Shown here: in pieces, positions 39,386-50,106 of the stretch
Numbering within the stretch: position 1 is the first letter of the stretch
Layout: the number at the start of each line of letters is the position of its first letter
Assembly: GCA_014621425.1 (NCBI GenBank)
Contig: JAANBB010000024.1
Span: forward strand, 1 to 64,000
Origin: Cylindrodendrum hubeiense
Taxonomy: Eukaryota; Ascomycota; Sordariomycetes; Hypocreales; Nectriaceae
Direction of reading: 5' to 3'
Length of the DNA stretch: 64,000 nucleotides
Notes under the pieces: generated by a model
Databases searched by the model: none
What the model saw: the letters and a program-made list of their open reading frames with translations, nothing else
What the model was told of the DNA's origin: nothing
Translations under genes and position numbers: made by a program

Positions 39386-40611
39386 CTAGGCGCCGATACC
39401 CAGGCGCAACTGACCCTCGTCAACATCTGCCGACAGCCTAGCTCCAAGCCATTGTGGCTGAGCGTCATGAAGAGCATCCTCTATCTCCACAATATCGTTA
39501 CCGGCGACCCACAAAGTCTTGCCGTTGGTATCGGTCCGAAGAGCCGGCAGCAGAAGTGCCTTTGCCACTCCGACGCTATCATTTGTGGGCAACTCACCCC
39601 ATTTCTCCTTGATCCAATCGGGCATCGCGGGGGTTACTACAATTCGTTAATTAACTGTAATAAATGTTAGGCAGCAACTGAAGCACTGCAGCTCTCTTTT
39701 TCTCGTGGAACCACGAACCTGTCATCCAAGGCGCAACCATGTTGACTGATATGTTATCAGACGGAAGACTTAGTCTCATTCCTCTCATGAGACCAAGTAC
39801 TCCAGCCTTACCGGCACAGTAAAGGGTTAGCGGAGGCGTGTCGATTAAACTGAGAACTGTGAGCATGTAGTGTCTTCGAAGTTACTAGTTTATCAAGATA
39901 CTGACCTCGCTGCTGAACCAGTAAAGATTAATTGACACTTCTTTTGCGGCTGCTTTTTGAAGAAATGAACCGCGGCCTTGGTACAGTACGCTGCGGAGTG
40001 TAAGTTCACTTCGAAGCTTTTCAGACTTGGAGCTGTTGGGTCCTCGTCGTCATCCAGCGTCTCGTCCTGAAGAGTCTCGAAAGCATGGGTACCAGCATTT
40101 GAAAGCACAACTTCAATGGCTCCAAAACGATCCCATGTTTTCTTAAAAACGTTCAAAACCTCAGACCATTTAGAGACATCCGCTTTGACAAAGATCATAC
40201 GCCTGAAACATGTTAGTTTTTGAACCATCATATTGAAGCCCTAGAATGCGCTCTACTGAGAAGTGTAGTCTGGCAATGATCCCAGCCTACCACGACATCA
40301 AACCAGGAAAAGGATAGAACTAACTCGGGGAACTCTTGAGACAGTGATGCCTCTACATCACCACTCAAATCGGCGATAGCAATGTTGGCGCCAGCAGCTG
40401 TTGAAGGGAACCAATAACTTTAGCATTAATTTCCTTCATCATGATGGTGAAGATAGGGATGGAAGTGAAATATTCATTGAATGTGGAAATACGAACCATA
40501 GGCAAGGCTTGCAGCTGCCTTGCCAATGCCACTTCCTCCTCCAGTGATAATGATCGTCTTTCCCTTCAAGGTCGCCAACTCTTCATCAGCCACTTTGTTC
40601 AATAGCGCCAT
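39386..40611 (-). CDS. Short-chain dehydrogenase/reductase (SDR) A
   Basis: Five exons on the minus strand (40497-40611, 40325-40397, 39906-40202, 39719-39849, 39386-39636; introns 56-122 bp), 288 residues, all phases consistent. Classical SDR features: cofactor glycine motif TGGGSGIG near residue 25, SNAG in place of NNAG, catalytic Ser in FTGSAA (about 159) and YCAGK with Tyr172 and Lys176, then a C-terminal substrate lid ending in DALHDAQPQWLGA. The substrate is unknown; it would interconvert a carbonyl and an alcohol with NAD(P). It is clearly paralogous to the SDR at 57284-58244, including the C-terminal H-x-A-x-PQW block. It stands convergent with the FAD monooxygenase and downstream of the MFS gene on the same strand. 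A reading frame extends upstream of the chosen ATG but lacks family residues. Confidence 0.88.
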
Positions 40612-41841
40612 TGCGATATTGGCCCATCTATGATGACAGTGAATAAATCGTGTCAACAAACCAGGGTGGGAAGAAATCCGATGTGGCTGCAATGGAGAAA
40701 AAGAGTCGCGCGTGGCGTTCATGTAGTGTGCCCTAGGGTTCATCCGATTCGGTATCCTCAGCCTCTTGCTCGAAGCTGGACAATTTATCAAGAGTAGCAT
40801 TGTGCCAATGCTCAAGTTGCCCCTAAACTTCCAAATTGAGGCATGCAAGTCCCGCATAATTGTTGCTAGATTGTATTTACTCTGAGGTGGGGAAGGTGCG
40901 CTAACGCATGGCCAAGTCAATCCGCATCTTTTCCATCTGTTGGGTAGCCAATAAGCCCAGCAAGTTTCTTCAGATGGTGTACTGACGTGTAAATCGTCGC
41001 AGACAGGCATGGTTGTCCAGCCCTTGGCCACAAGCGATCGATTCAATCCATTTCACCAGGTTGGTCAGGTAGTTACACCTCCAGTCGTCCCACCTACCAA
41101 AGTGGGGGAGTTAGACAGCCTTCCTCGGGTATGTGTGTGGGGTAGATGCTTTTACCATTTTTGGTTAGACGATTGAAATAAGTGTTGGATCTGGTACAAT
41201 CAATTCAACTAAGGTACTAGTGTTCAATTGGGTCAAATAATTGTGTCGATCCTTGAGATCCCCGCAGCCCCTTCTCCTGTGAAGGGGTTTCCAATTATCT
41301 CACAGTTTCCATGACTAAGATCAGGATATTGATCTATCAGAGGATTGTGATTATCCGGTTCTTATTCCGTCTTCCGAGGGTCAATCTAACAAGAAGTTTG
41401 ATACTTCACACGTTGATGCCTACATCCCTACCATGAACAATATAGATATGATGTCACCAAGCAACATCCAGGCCTTAGGAAGTGCTCATTATGCGCCCTG
41501 GCAATTTACTCTCCGTTTTCTCCTGCAACGTTCTAACTAGCTAGATCCAACAAATCCGCAGGTTTGTAGCTATGGGAACTTGTGCCCACGTCCATATTAT
41601 TTTGCGATTAGCACTTAAACGCTAATGTCGGCTGGTCTTCATATATTAAGTATGAATAGAGCATCCGTAACACCTCCTGCTTCTGCAATCACTAAAGATC
41701 GTGGTTGAATTTCGTCTGTATTAATATGCAACTACTTAACTGTCTGTCATTTGCACACTACACTGGGATGAATAATTATTATTCGCACTTTAAGCCTGAT
41801 TGATGAGATGCCTCTATGCACCAAGCTAAACTAACAAGTAG
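40612..41841. other. Intergenic with possible degenerate solo-LTR fragment
   Basis: No gene is supported. 41205-41290 (TAGTGTTCAAT ... GCAGCCCCTTCTCCTGTGAAGGGG) resembles 24580-24700 and contains an inverted repeat CCCCTTC/GAAGGGG at about 41268-41287. The remainder is the upstream region of SDR A and the downstream region of the MFS gene. Confidence 0.35.
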
Positions 41842-43665
41842 CTATGCCTTGTGACACCAGGATCGTAGCCTTTTGCCGTACATGTAAAGAGGAACAGTAG
41901 AAAGGCACAAAACAAGTTGGATACCGGCAATACAATAAAACATCTTCGCTGGACCCCAGCGCGCAATCCAGTCGTTAATGAAGTCTAATCAGTGCGTTAG
42001 CTGAAACATGTAATGCTAGGGAGAACCCTTTTGAAGAGCTTACAAGAAAAACCGTAAAGGAGAAAGTTCTTGACAATCATGGTTGCGATAAAGATTTCCA
42101 CGCTGATTGCCCGATAAGCGTCGACGCAGTATGTGCCAATCGACATCATAATGAATTGCAGAGCGGCAGTGGCGATGCCCCAAAGTGCGGCCATTGCGAC
42201 AGGGCTCTTGCCTTGCTCAATCAGGTATCCGAACAGGAAATAACTGATAGCTGAAAGCACAAACGCAGGGACAATGAGGAAAAGTCGGAACTCAGGCTCG
42301 TAAACGCCCTGATTCCGACGCGAAAAGAGCCTGATCATGGGATCTGAAACCAGACCAGCGATCAACGCGCCCAGAAAACCACCGACAGTTGGACCAGCAG
42401 AGAGGTACCCGAGTTTTGTAGTGTTCAGTAGGAATGGCGGGGCCGTGAATATTTGGGCTGTGAGTAAATTAATGGCCACAAGCCAGAGTGTTGGGAAAGC
42501 CATCAACATAATGGCCCAGATGACCACAGGGTTGTGCAAGATCATGACAGGGGCAATGATCAGCTTCCACAATGGCTCATCCGTGAATGTCTCAGAGTAT
42601 GGTTTCATCAGTGTCAAAAAAGATTGACGCGGAATTGTTGTACTGGTGGCCGTCTCAACCTTCGAAATACCGTCAACTCGACCTTCGATATGGTCAACCT
42701 TGGCGACTCTCTTTGCTTCAAGTTCATTGAGGTTCTTTTCAAGCAATGCGTCAGCATAAACTCCAGAATACTCTAAAGGAGAAAAGGACAAGCATTCGCA
42801 AACACTCACATCTTGAGAGGCAACGTCCGTGTTGTAGATGGATCTGCGATTATAGGCCGTCTCCCACCCAAATAATACGCACAGAACAAGACCAATTCCG
42901 AGAAAGATGCTCAGCATCCAGAAAACCCATCTCCAGCCCAGATCTGTAGTAATCTTACCAGCAAGGACTGCGGGCAGGTTAGATATTCCGGAGACGACCG
43001 TTGTTACGATAGAGGTGCGAAATCCTCGTTCGTGGAGAAAATACATGTCGCCAACAATGGCAAAAAAGATAGACTCGAACATGGAGACAGAGAAACCTTG
43101 GACAACACGGGCGCCCAGTAAAGAGTTGTAGGAATGTGCCGCACCCCCCCAAACCGTTCCAATAAATGCGCAGGCCACAGAGAAGAGTAGAGTAGGTCGC
43201 TTCCCATATTTGCGAGTGGCAGCAGAAATGATGATACCTGCAGCTCCGGTCGCACAGAGACTGTAGCCCGTGAGAAGTGAAACATCAGAGAGACTGACGT
43301 TGAAGAGGACCATAAGTTCGGGTACCAAAGAAGACAAGATAGGACCAATGCTATGGTGACGTTAGCTTAAGAGTCCGGCAATGGTATCGACAATGAGGGG
43401 GAACAACCGACCCTCCGATGATGAGGACCCCACAATAAGCGAATAGAAGGAACCGAAGATCTCGTTTCATAAGAGACGAGTTCAAAGGATCATTAGGATC
43501 ATCGGAAGGTTGCGGTACAAGAATCACGGTCTCATTCTTGTGAACAACCTTCTTTAGATGATCGATATGAAGGGCGCCGATATTGTCAGACTGTTCCTCC
43601 AGAAGCACAGTGCCTGGGACATGCTGCCCCTGACCTGATGTTACCTCAAGAATGCCCCAAGCCAT
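41842..43665 (-). CDS. MFS transporter, fungal DHA1-like
   Basis: Exons on the minus strand: 43412-43665, 42810-43350, 42044-42734 and 41842-41984, 542 residues. The N-terminal cytoplasmic tail carries VPQPSDDPNDPLN, the typical lead-in of fungal DHA1-type permeases. About 12 hydrophobic segments follow, with the loop motif RKYGKRP and ARVVQGFSVSMFES ... VGDMYFLHERG characteristic of this group. The last exon (YFINDWIARWGPAKMFY to GKRLRSW) is separated by a 59-bp intron with the branch GCTAAC and acceptor GATTAG. The 75-bp segment 42735-42809 is called as an intron (donor GTGAGT, branch GCTGAC, acceptor AAAAG), but it is in frame and stop-free, so 567 residues is the alternative. It acts in the plasma or vacuolar membrane, moving small organic molecules. 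Its position suggests a cluster substrate or toxic intermediate, which is inference. Confidence 0.9.
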
Positions 43666-44959
43666 AGTTAGGTTGGGAAAAAGAAGTTGAAATTAAAACT
43701 AATTGGAAATGAGATGTTTTGGCTGGAACTCTGAGTAGACGAGATCGGAGACGGGGTTGCTCAAATATCTATCATTTGCGATTCACCTAATGCCCGGCTA
43801 GCTCACGTTCTCGGCGCCCTGGGCCATCTCAGTTCGTCTCCTAAGCTCGGACAAGTGAGCAGCCCCGAGCCTGCCAACGTGAAAAGTGGAGAGCGACCTC
43901 TGGATGGCCAGAAACGCCACGAGGTCCAAAGCTGATTGATGCGGGGTGGTCAAGGTTTACGCAGAGAATTTGCGGGGGACAATACGAGGGTCCATGGGGC
44001 ATAGCTTGGGCGTTTGAACTAATTGGTAGAAGCTAACTCATTGTTGTACTCAATTAATGTTATTGGCGCGTGACCATGTTTCGATAAGGAGAAGCTAAAG
44101 AATCCGAGGGATCCGGACATTGCGGGGAACTCGTGGCAATGGTCTTCATAGTTGCCGAACTGCTCCACTGTCGTACAGGGAAATTGGGCGCTAGGATGCT
44201 GCACTAACAGGCTTCAAGCACTCGACTAGTGTGCACTATTGATTAACAAAACCCCCACATGTAGGGGATCTCACCGTCCCCGTGGGGAAAGCTGAGGTAT
44301 GTATCATTTGGGGTTAGACGGCGAGTTAAGCCCGACTCGGATATGCGCTTCTGGCTTCCCCGCGAAATATCAACCTCGTCGTATGCCTCAATTGGTTAGC
44401 CTAGATGCCATGGATGAATTCTATTCAGGTGGCCTCCACGACTTCCTTCCTGCCATCGCCTCAAGACACTGGCCCTCCAGAGTGTATGTTTGACATGTCA
44501 TGTTTGCTCAAGTCAAAGGCTCTTATCAGACTCACAATGCAGCATACGAGATACTACAAAGTAGGGCACTATTCCAGCTAGGACTTTTTCTTGTTCCCTC
44601 GATTTCCTTTCTTCTGACCTTGAAGCGTTGTACGCTCTTACTCCAAGTCTAGGTGTGTAAGATATCAGGTAGTCTCACACTACTCAAAGCGCTACAAAAT
44701 GAGGCGGGTTTCATTAGCTGAACATAGTAAACATAACATATTGAACACGAAGAGCACCTTCACCAGTCCCAAATGATTATTAGATGCAGCAGACTGGCTG
44801 TATAGCACGTAATTTAGAGGGAGAAGTCGTGTTGGAGGTAGCATACTTGACGCGCAGAGAAAGTGGCCTAGGATGTAGAACTGCTACACAATTTGAATTG
44901 AGTAGATACATTATGATTTCGTCCTTTTTCTATCAAACTGCCGCAACAAATTTCCCTGC
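43666..44959. other. Intergenic with two GC-rich palindromes
   Basis: No convincing gene. Two close palindromes, CCCCCACATGTAGGGG (about 44252-44267) and CCCCGTGGGG (about 44278-44287), stand out and could be zinc-finger protein targets. Short frames at 44019-44204 (minus) and 44299-44493 (plus) have no recognisable features. Confidence 0.35.
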
Positions 44960-46130
44960 TCATGCGCGATGTATTATTTTCTGGATGGCTTGACGCTCCA
45001 GAGCGCGAGGATTCTTATACGGATCAGGGACGGGAATTTGTGCAGCTTCTTCAACCCTATGCTTCGGCCCACCGAGGTCCTCGAGACCAAAATTAATACC
45101 CAGACGTTGATAGAGCGTATTCAGGCCCTGAACGACACCCCGTTCGACTCTGGCAGAACACTTGCCAGTTTCTACATTACCTCGGGCACAAAGAGCTGGT
45201 TGTAAGACACGTCATGTGGGAGCATGACAACACGAGTCTCTGCGTGTGGTAGAATGAATGTTCCTCCGAGCGTACGACACAAGTTATACTACACAGCCAT
45301 GTCCATACTGACAAGAACCAATCCGCAAAGCCAAGCTCTATGCAGTGCCTTGTAACGTGCTTCAGGGGTTTGGAGGTCTATATTGATGATTGGCAACGCC
45401 TCGCAAAGTGTTTCGAGCGCCATAAGCTCCATGATGAGATTTTGATTGACAGCATAGGGACCTACGACAAAATATCGCTAACAGCAGCCAGCTTTAATGT
45501 TCGTGGGAGCAGCTTACCAGAGTGTGTCATGGCGTTTATCCCACTATATTGGCTCATTCCCGTAGGAAGAGCCTTAGAGAGCGAGCTCCACGTCGTACAA
45601 GACCGAATTGGGCAAATCTTGTCATCGCGACGAGTGACCTTCCGCCTATTCTCGTTCTCGCCTAGGATCAGCGTCATTTCACTGTCAGCGTATGTAGTGG
45701 GGAGTAAGGTGAGGCAACCCCGTGCGTACGCTTACAGCTTTTCTTAGTCCGGTTGTGCTTCCTCCTCCTCCTGAGACGATGCCATCGGCATTACTCTTCC
45801 TGATGAGAGCTGCCGCCTTCTCTGTGACGTGGGTTGGTGTATGCATCGTTGGCTCGGAAAGATACATACTGCAGTGTCTACTAGGAGGGCTCTGACTGTC
45901 TCGGCGATTAAGGCCGGTTCCGGCGTACTAAGGACAATGGCCACCTTGCTGTTGAGTCTATTCATGAGGCTTTTAGCAAGGGATTTGTGCGATTGTATAA
46001 CATCTTGCCAGGTAAGGCTATTAGATGCAAACCCCCGTGTCCACATGAACGTTATGGTAGATGTTGCATCTGATGATCAAGAAGGTAGGGGCATTGATGA
46101 AGTGCGAGATGTGCTTGAATTCATGACTAA
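44960..46130 (-). pseudogene. Maleylacetate reductase pseudogene (iron-containing ADH family)
   Basis: The minus strand carries, in order but in shifting frames, the blocks of maleylacetate reductase: VAIVLSTPE near 45950, MHTPTHVTEKAAALIRKSNADGI then GGGGSTTGL near 45800, TTYADSEMTLILGE ... RKVTRRDDKICP near 45690, LPTGMSQYSGINAMTHS near 45530, LCRTLGGTFILPHAETRVVMLPH (metal-binding His region) near 45260, and a C-terminus PYKNPRALERQAIQ with a stop at 44960. At least four frameshifts or stops interrupt it and no N-terminus is clear. The active enzyme reduces maleylacetate to 3-oxoadipate in hydroxyquinol and resorcinol breakdown. Its loss, beside other aromatic genes, implies that branch no longer works through this copy. 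Confidence 0.85.
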
Positions 46131-46733
46131 CTAGAGGCCGTAAGGACCGTAGTTATAGAGGGATCTAGAGGGACCAGAATGACTCTGCTAGAGCCTGCTT
46201 ACAGATCAATTAGATCATAATGATGTGAATATCTTCAGAGGTTGAATAAGCCGGAGGGTTGAATAAGCCAGCTGGAAGAGGGAAAAAGCAAATACAGCCT
46301 AAAGGTCCCTAGATGACGATAACTATGACCTTCAATGACGAGAGCTTGATAAGCAGAGAAATAACTAAAGGATAGCTACGGCTAGCCCCAGAGACGGTAA
46401 AAAGGAAGGAAAAGACTGCTGCTAGGAAGGGCTGCTAGATGTGATAGTAGAGGTGATTGGATAAGGATGCATCGAGACATCAGCGAGCAATAAGGGAAGA
46501 CTTTTTCATCGGATAATGATGCGAAATGATACCGTGAAGGGTCACTCAAAGTGAGGCTATCATGAAGATGCAGAAAGATAGGTAACGAGCTAAGGTCACG
46601 GTTGAGGATGAAGACGTAAGGCCTCTATCCCACGTGATATCCGCATTATGGCCATGGGTCTGAGGCCAGGAGCGGCTTCTCACGCATCAGATACTCACAA
46701 GATATGCACACAAGACAATGTGAAAAGCCCTAA
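46131..46733. other. Spacer, no gene
   Basis: About 600 bp of purine-rich non-coding DNA containing a short direct repeat (GGTTGAATAAGCC twice near 46241-46269). Nothing else is recognised. It covers the 3' side of the VAO-type gene. Confidence 0.4.
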
Positions 46734-49102
46734 TCACAACTTGAGAGCATATTCCCTTGCCTCTGTAGCCTTTTGCGGAACGTCCAACCCTTGAGTCCGA
46801 TGTCCTAGATCATTCTCACCGAGCTCCCACCCCTTGTTGCGGTACTTCTTCGGCCAGATGCCATTCCTCCCGGGGGCCAGGATACCGTTTGGGTCTAGAG
46901 TATCCTTGATGGACTCATGGAACCTCATCAAGGCATTGTTGTTCCAGCTGTAGGTTGCAGCAACCTGGTCGGAAAGTAGCAAATGCGTACGGTACTCTCC
47001 AAAACCTGCTTTCGCGGCATCCTTGATCATGCCACGCATACAGCGGTACGCATTTGCCTTGGAGGCCGGGTCTCCTCGGTCGTACACCATGTTGACAATG
47101 ACGTACATTTCACGAAGGCCGATGCAGCACGCAGGGAAGGAGTCAAGGTCGCACTCATCGTGCCATTTCTTGGCAATCTAACAATTGTGTGGGTGAGTGA
47201 AGGAGGCAAAACCCAAACCTCTGGCCGAAGCAATAAACTTACGTTGAACAATTTCATAGCATCCTCACCCCGTGGCGCTGATACTGGACTGAAGAAGACG
47301 TGAGATCCGTTTTTCTATTTACAATTAGCACTCGTGACGCAGCAGCTCGTTTGTTCTTGTCTGCGTAGACCTACATGCCAGTTGAGCCACCTAAGCTCCT
47401 CGAACTCGGGAACACCGCTTGCGATTTTCTCCCTTGAGAACATGTAATGATCCTTAGGTAGACTATCCCTGGGGATCCAACGTGCTCCAGGGACTGTCTC
47501 GAACGCGTCACGGATTACCTTGAGCTTCTTGTCTCTGCTTTTCTTCGGTCTGGAAAACCTATCAGCCTTCTGACATCGCCTTTCTCGTTTTAATCCAGCC
47601 TTACCCATAGACACTGCCGTAGTAAACCCAGGAGCAGTCGCCGCATGGTAGGGTCGAAGCGATCTCTCTAAGTCGTTTAATAGGAACCTGTCCCTTTCCC
47701 TGGTACCAGTGGGTTCGAGGTTTGCCAAGCAAAGCAACTTCCTGAACCACGTGCTTGAGTTGAGCAACATTCTCTAGAATATTCCTAATCCTCAGAGGGC
47801 GAACCATTTCGATCAGGGTTGGATATTAGTCTACCACTGAACTATGTAACAGCCGCCAGGGGGAGTACACTCACTATTTGGGCCAGATCTTCTTCCTCCT
47901 TAAAGGTGCACATCTACAATCAGATATTAGACCCGAAAATTGTGACAAGTCAGCTCTGCATGCTACTCACGAATCCTTCGGAGCCACCAGGGTCCGGCAT
48001 CAGGGTCATACCAATCTTGGTAACGATGCCAAAGTTGGATTGCGTAAAAATGCCACTGAAAAGACCCATTAGTCGCAGAACTAAGGTCGTCATCCTTCTG
48101 GTCGACTTACTCAGCATACGGTCCATAGCCGTATGGGAAGACCTGCCAGGTATTATTTCCTGGTAGTGCTCCCATACCAGTGCGAATGACCTCGCCGGTT
48201 GGCAAAACAACTTCCATGCCGGAATGGCACTCGAAATGATTTCCATAAGGCGTATAACCAACGCCACGATCGATTGTGTTGCCGAGAACAGAGCCACCAC
48301 CAAGATCGGGAACGTCAATCCACAGATGGTCGTAGCCCCTCCGCTGAATCTCTTCATAGAGAGCATAAAAAGACACGCCAGGTTCTAAAAGACAGGTGCA
48401 CGTATCCGGATTGATGTCGAGGACCTTGGCCATACGCTTGCCGAGATCTACAATAACGCTGCCTCGGACTCGGGCGGCGGCACCGCCGTAGCCGACTGTG
48501 GGAGTGATCAGCAGGTGGACACACGAGTCATCGGTTTTCCAAAAGCTATGCCTTACGGTTGCGACCCATCGAAATGGCATAGATCGGAATTTCGAATTCA
48601 TTGGCCCATCTCACAATGTGGACAACCTCCTCGGTGGATGATGGATACACAGTAGCAGAGGAGACCATTTCTTCCTGTTCAACTAAGTGAAAAGCATCGT
48701 GGGTGTTGGGATCTGTAAACAAGCTAAATATGGTCGAGAACCGACTTAAAGAAAACGGCTACATACGCTCAAGATACCTTATTGCCACTTGTTAGATACA
48801 GGCCGAGAAGAGAAGATTGTGCAACAGTGCGCTCCTTACCAACCATCATCCAGGGGCTTGTCATTCAACTCGACATTCTCAGTTCCGATGAGGGATTGGA
48901 GAGACTCAATTGCGCGATTGAAGCGGGGCCGAGAGTATCCTGAAGGGATGACAGGAAGCTCGACGTTCGAGGAACGAGGGACGATCTCGCTGGTTGACAG
49001 CTCGATGACCTCGCGCTTTAATGCAGTAGCCTTTTCGAGAAGGCGCTCTGGGATGCCCGAGTAGCTGTTAGACAGTGATGGTGGCGGCTGGAAGGACGAC
49101 AT
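46734..49102 (-). CDS. vaoA: Vanillyl-alcohol oxidase / p-cresol methylhydroxylase-type flavoprotein (one doubtful splice site)
   Basis: Ten exons on the minus strand: 48840-49102, micro-exon 48767-48777, 48557-48712, 48111-48495, 47971-48055, 47875-47913, about 47605-47813, 47375-47549, 47243-47314 and 46734-47177, about 612 residues. The N-terminal FAD domain shows ISMGRN-LGYGGAAARV, WIDVPDLGGGSVLGN and TIDRGVGYTPYG, keeping the Asp that in VAO guides hydride transfer (about residue 219). The C-terminal part has GEYRTHLLLSDQVAATYSWNNNALMRFHE, DPNGILAPGRNGIWP. This family oxidises 4-hydroxybenzylic alcohols, methyl ethers or alkylphenols. The residues after REM (about 489) are Tyr-Val where P. 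simplicissimum VAO has two His including the covalent FAD anchor, so flavin may be bound differently. No AG acceptor is visible before exon 7: an in-frame TAA lies at 47826-47828. The gene may be damaged there, or it may use a non-canonical site. Confidence 0.8.
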
Positions 49103-49589
49103 GGCTGTATGAACTTTCTTTCAGGTGGTACGATGGCATCTCGAGAAGCGTCGAGGCAATAGTCGATGGAGGGACCGTCTGGCAATGCTCAGGTACGTAT
49201 TTATATGACCAGGAAGTAACTAGCCATTAGCAAACAGAGGCCCCCTTCCAGGATCATCAGCTAGGCGGTTTCCAGCCTAGGTGACTTTCCTATGCGAGAA
49301 CTTTGCGTTGGTGGGGCAAGACCGGGTTCGTACACATACTTCACTCCAAACACTTGGTCATAATGGGAAGTGTATCTGACCCCACCACCTGCGGCTTCTC
49401 CATACGGGCTGGTGCGCCAGCTATCAATGCTGCGTATCCGTAATGGGTTTGGTGTGTTCATTGGATTGAGTGTTTAAATCTTTCGGTTGACTAGCAGAGA
49501 TTCGCAAACGTCGAAGTGGAAAGCAAGGACTTGTGCATCAAACACATGTCAGAAAATCATGTAGATATCATTCCTAAAGTCGTGCAATT
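49103..49589. other. Intergenic, promoter of VAO-type gene
   Basis: About 490 bp between the VAO-type start and the right LTR-like repeat. A 66-codon minus-strand frame at 49261-49461 has no recognisable features. No other gene is visible. Confidence 0.4.
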
Positions 49590-49593
49590 GTAG

Positions 49594-50102
49594 TGTGTTA
49601 GGGATAGCAGGTCTTCCGGGGAAAATTGCCTATTAAGGCGTTCTTAGCTGGTGTGTGTGCCAGTCATGATGTAAGTCCATTTGAGGTCGGGATATCCTTT
49701 TTAGGTCATTCCGGCAGGCATTGGGGTCATTGGATAAGGTCAATCAGTTAGTCATTGTGAGCTACAGGGTAGGATTGAGGAGTCTTGGTCAGATTCATCC
49801 GGATTCTCAAGCTGAATAGGATCGTCATGATCACCTAGCATACGATTTTCTAGCACGTTGAATTTACACTCTTTTGGCCCCATCTTTGCGGCATTGTATT
49901 GAGGACCGTTTGATCAGATGATGCCAGTTGATGGTATCGATCAGGCTGGTCTGTTTTGTTCACTTTGAGAGTCTTTTATCTACGCCTTTACCGACATTGC
50001 GGACGCATCGCCTTTCTGCCGTTATCACCACAGTCACATCACCAGTTTTTGGGTGGGTTGGTTGTTAGGTCTCTGACCATCTCTGCACCTTTCCCCCACA
50101 CA
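49594..50102 (+). repeat. LTR-like repeat, right copy
   Basis: Begins TGTGTTAGGGATAGCAGG and ends CCCCCACACA, flanked by GTAG at 49590-49593 and 50103-50106. It aligns end to end with the reverse complement of 25553-26057, for example the shared GAGAGTCTTTTAT and GCCTTTACCGACATTGCGGA. Unlike the RIPed gypsy elements it keeps normal composition, so the two copies either escaped RIP or are too short to trigger it. Confidence 0.8.
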
Positions 50103-50106
50103 GTAG

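Noticed and set aside
40612..41046. Upstream extension of SDR A
   Set aside because: Open in frame but without family sequence; ATG at 40611 gives the normal SDR N-terminus.
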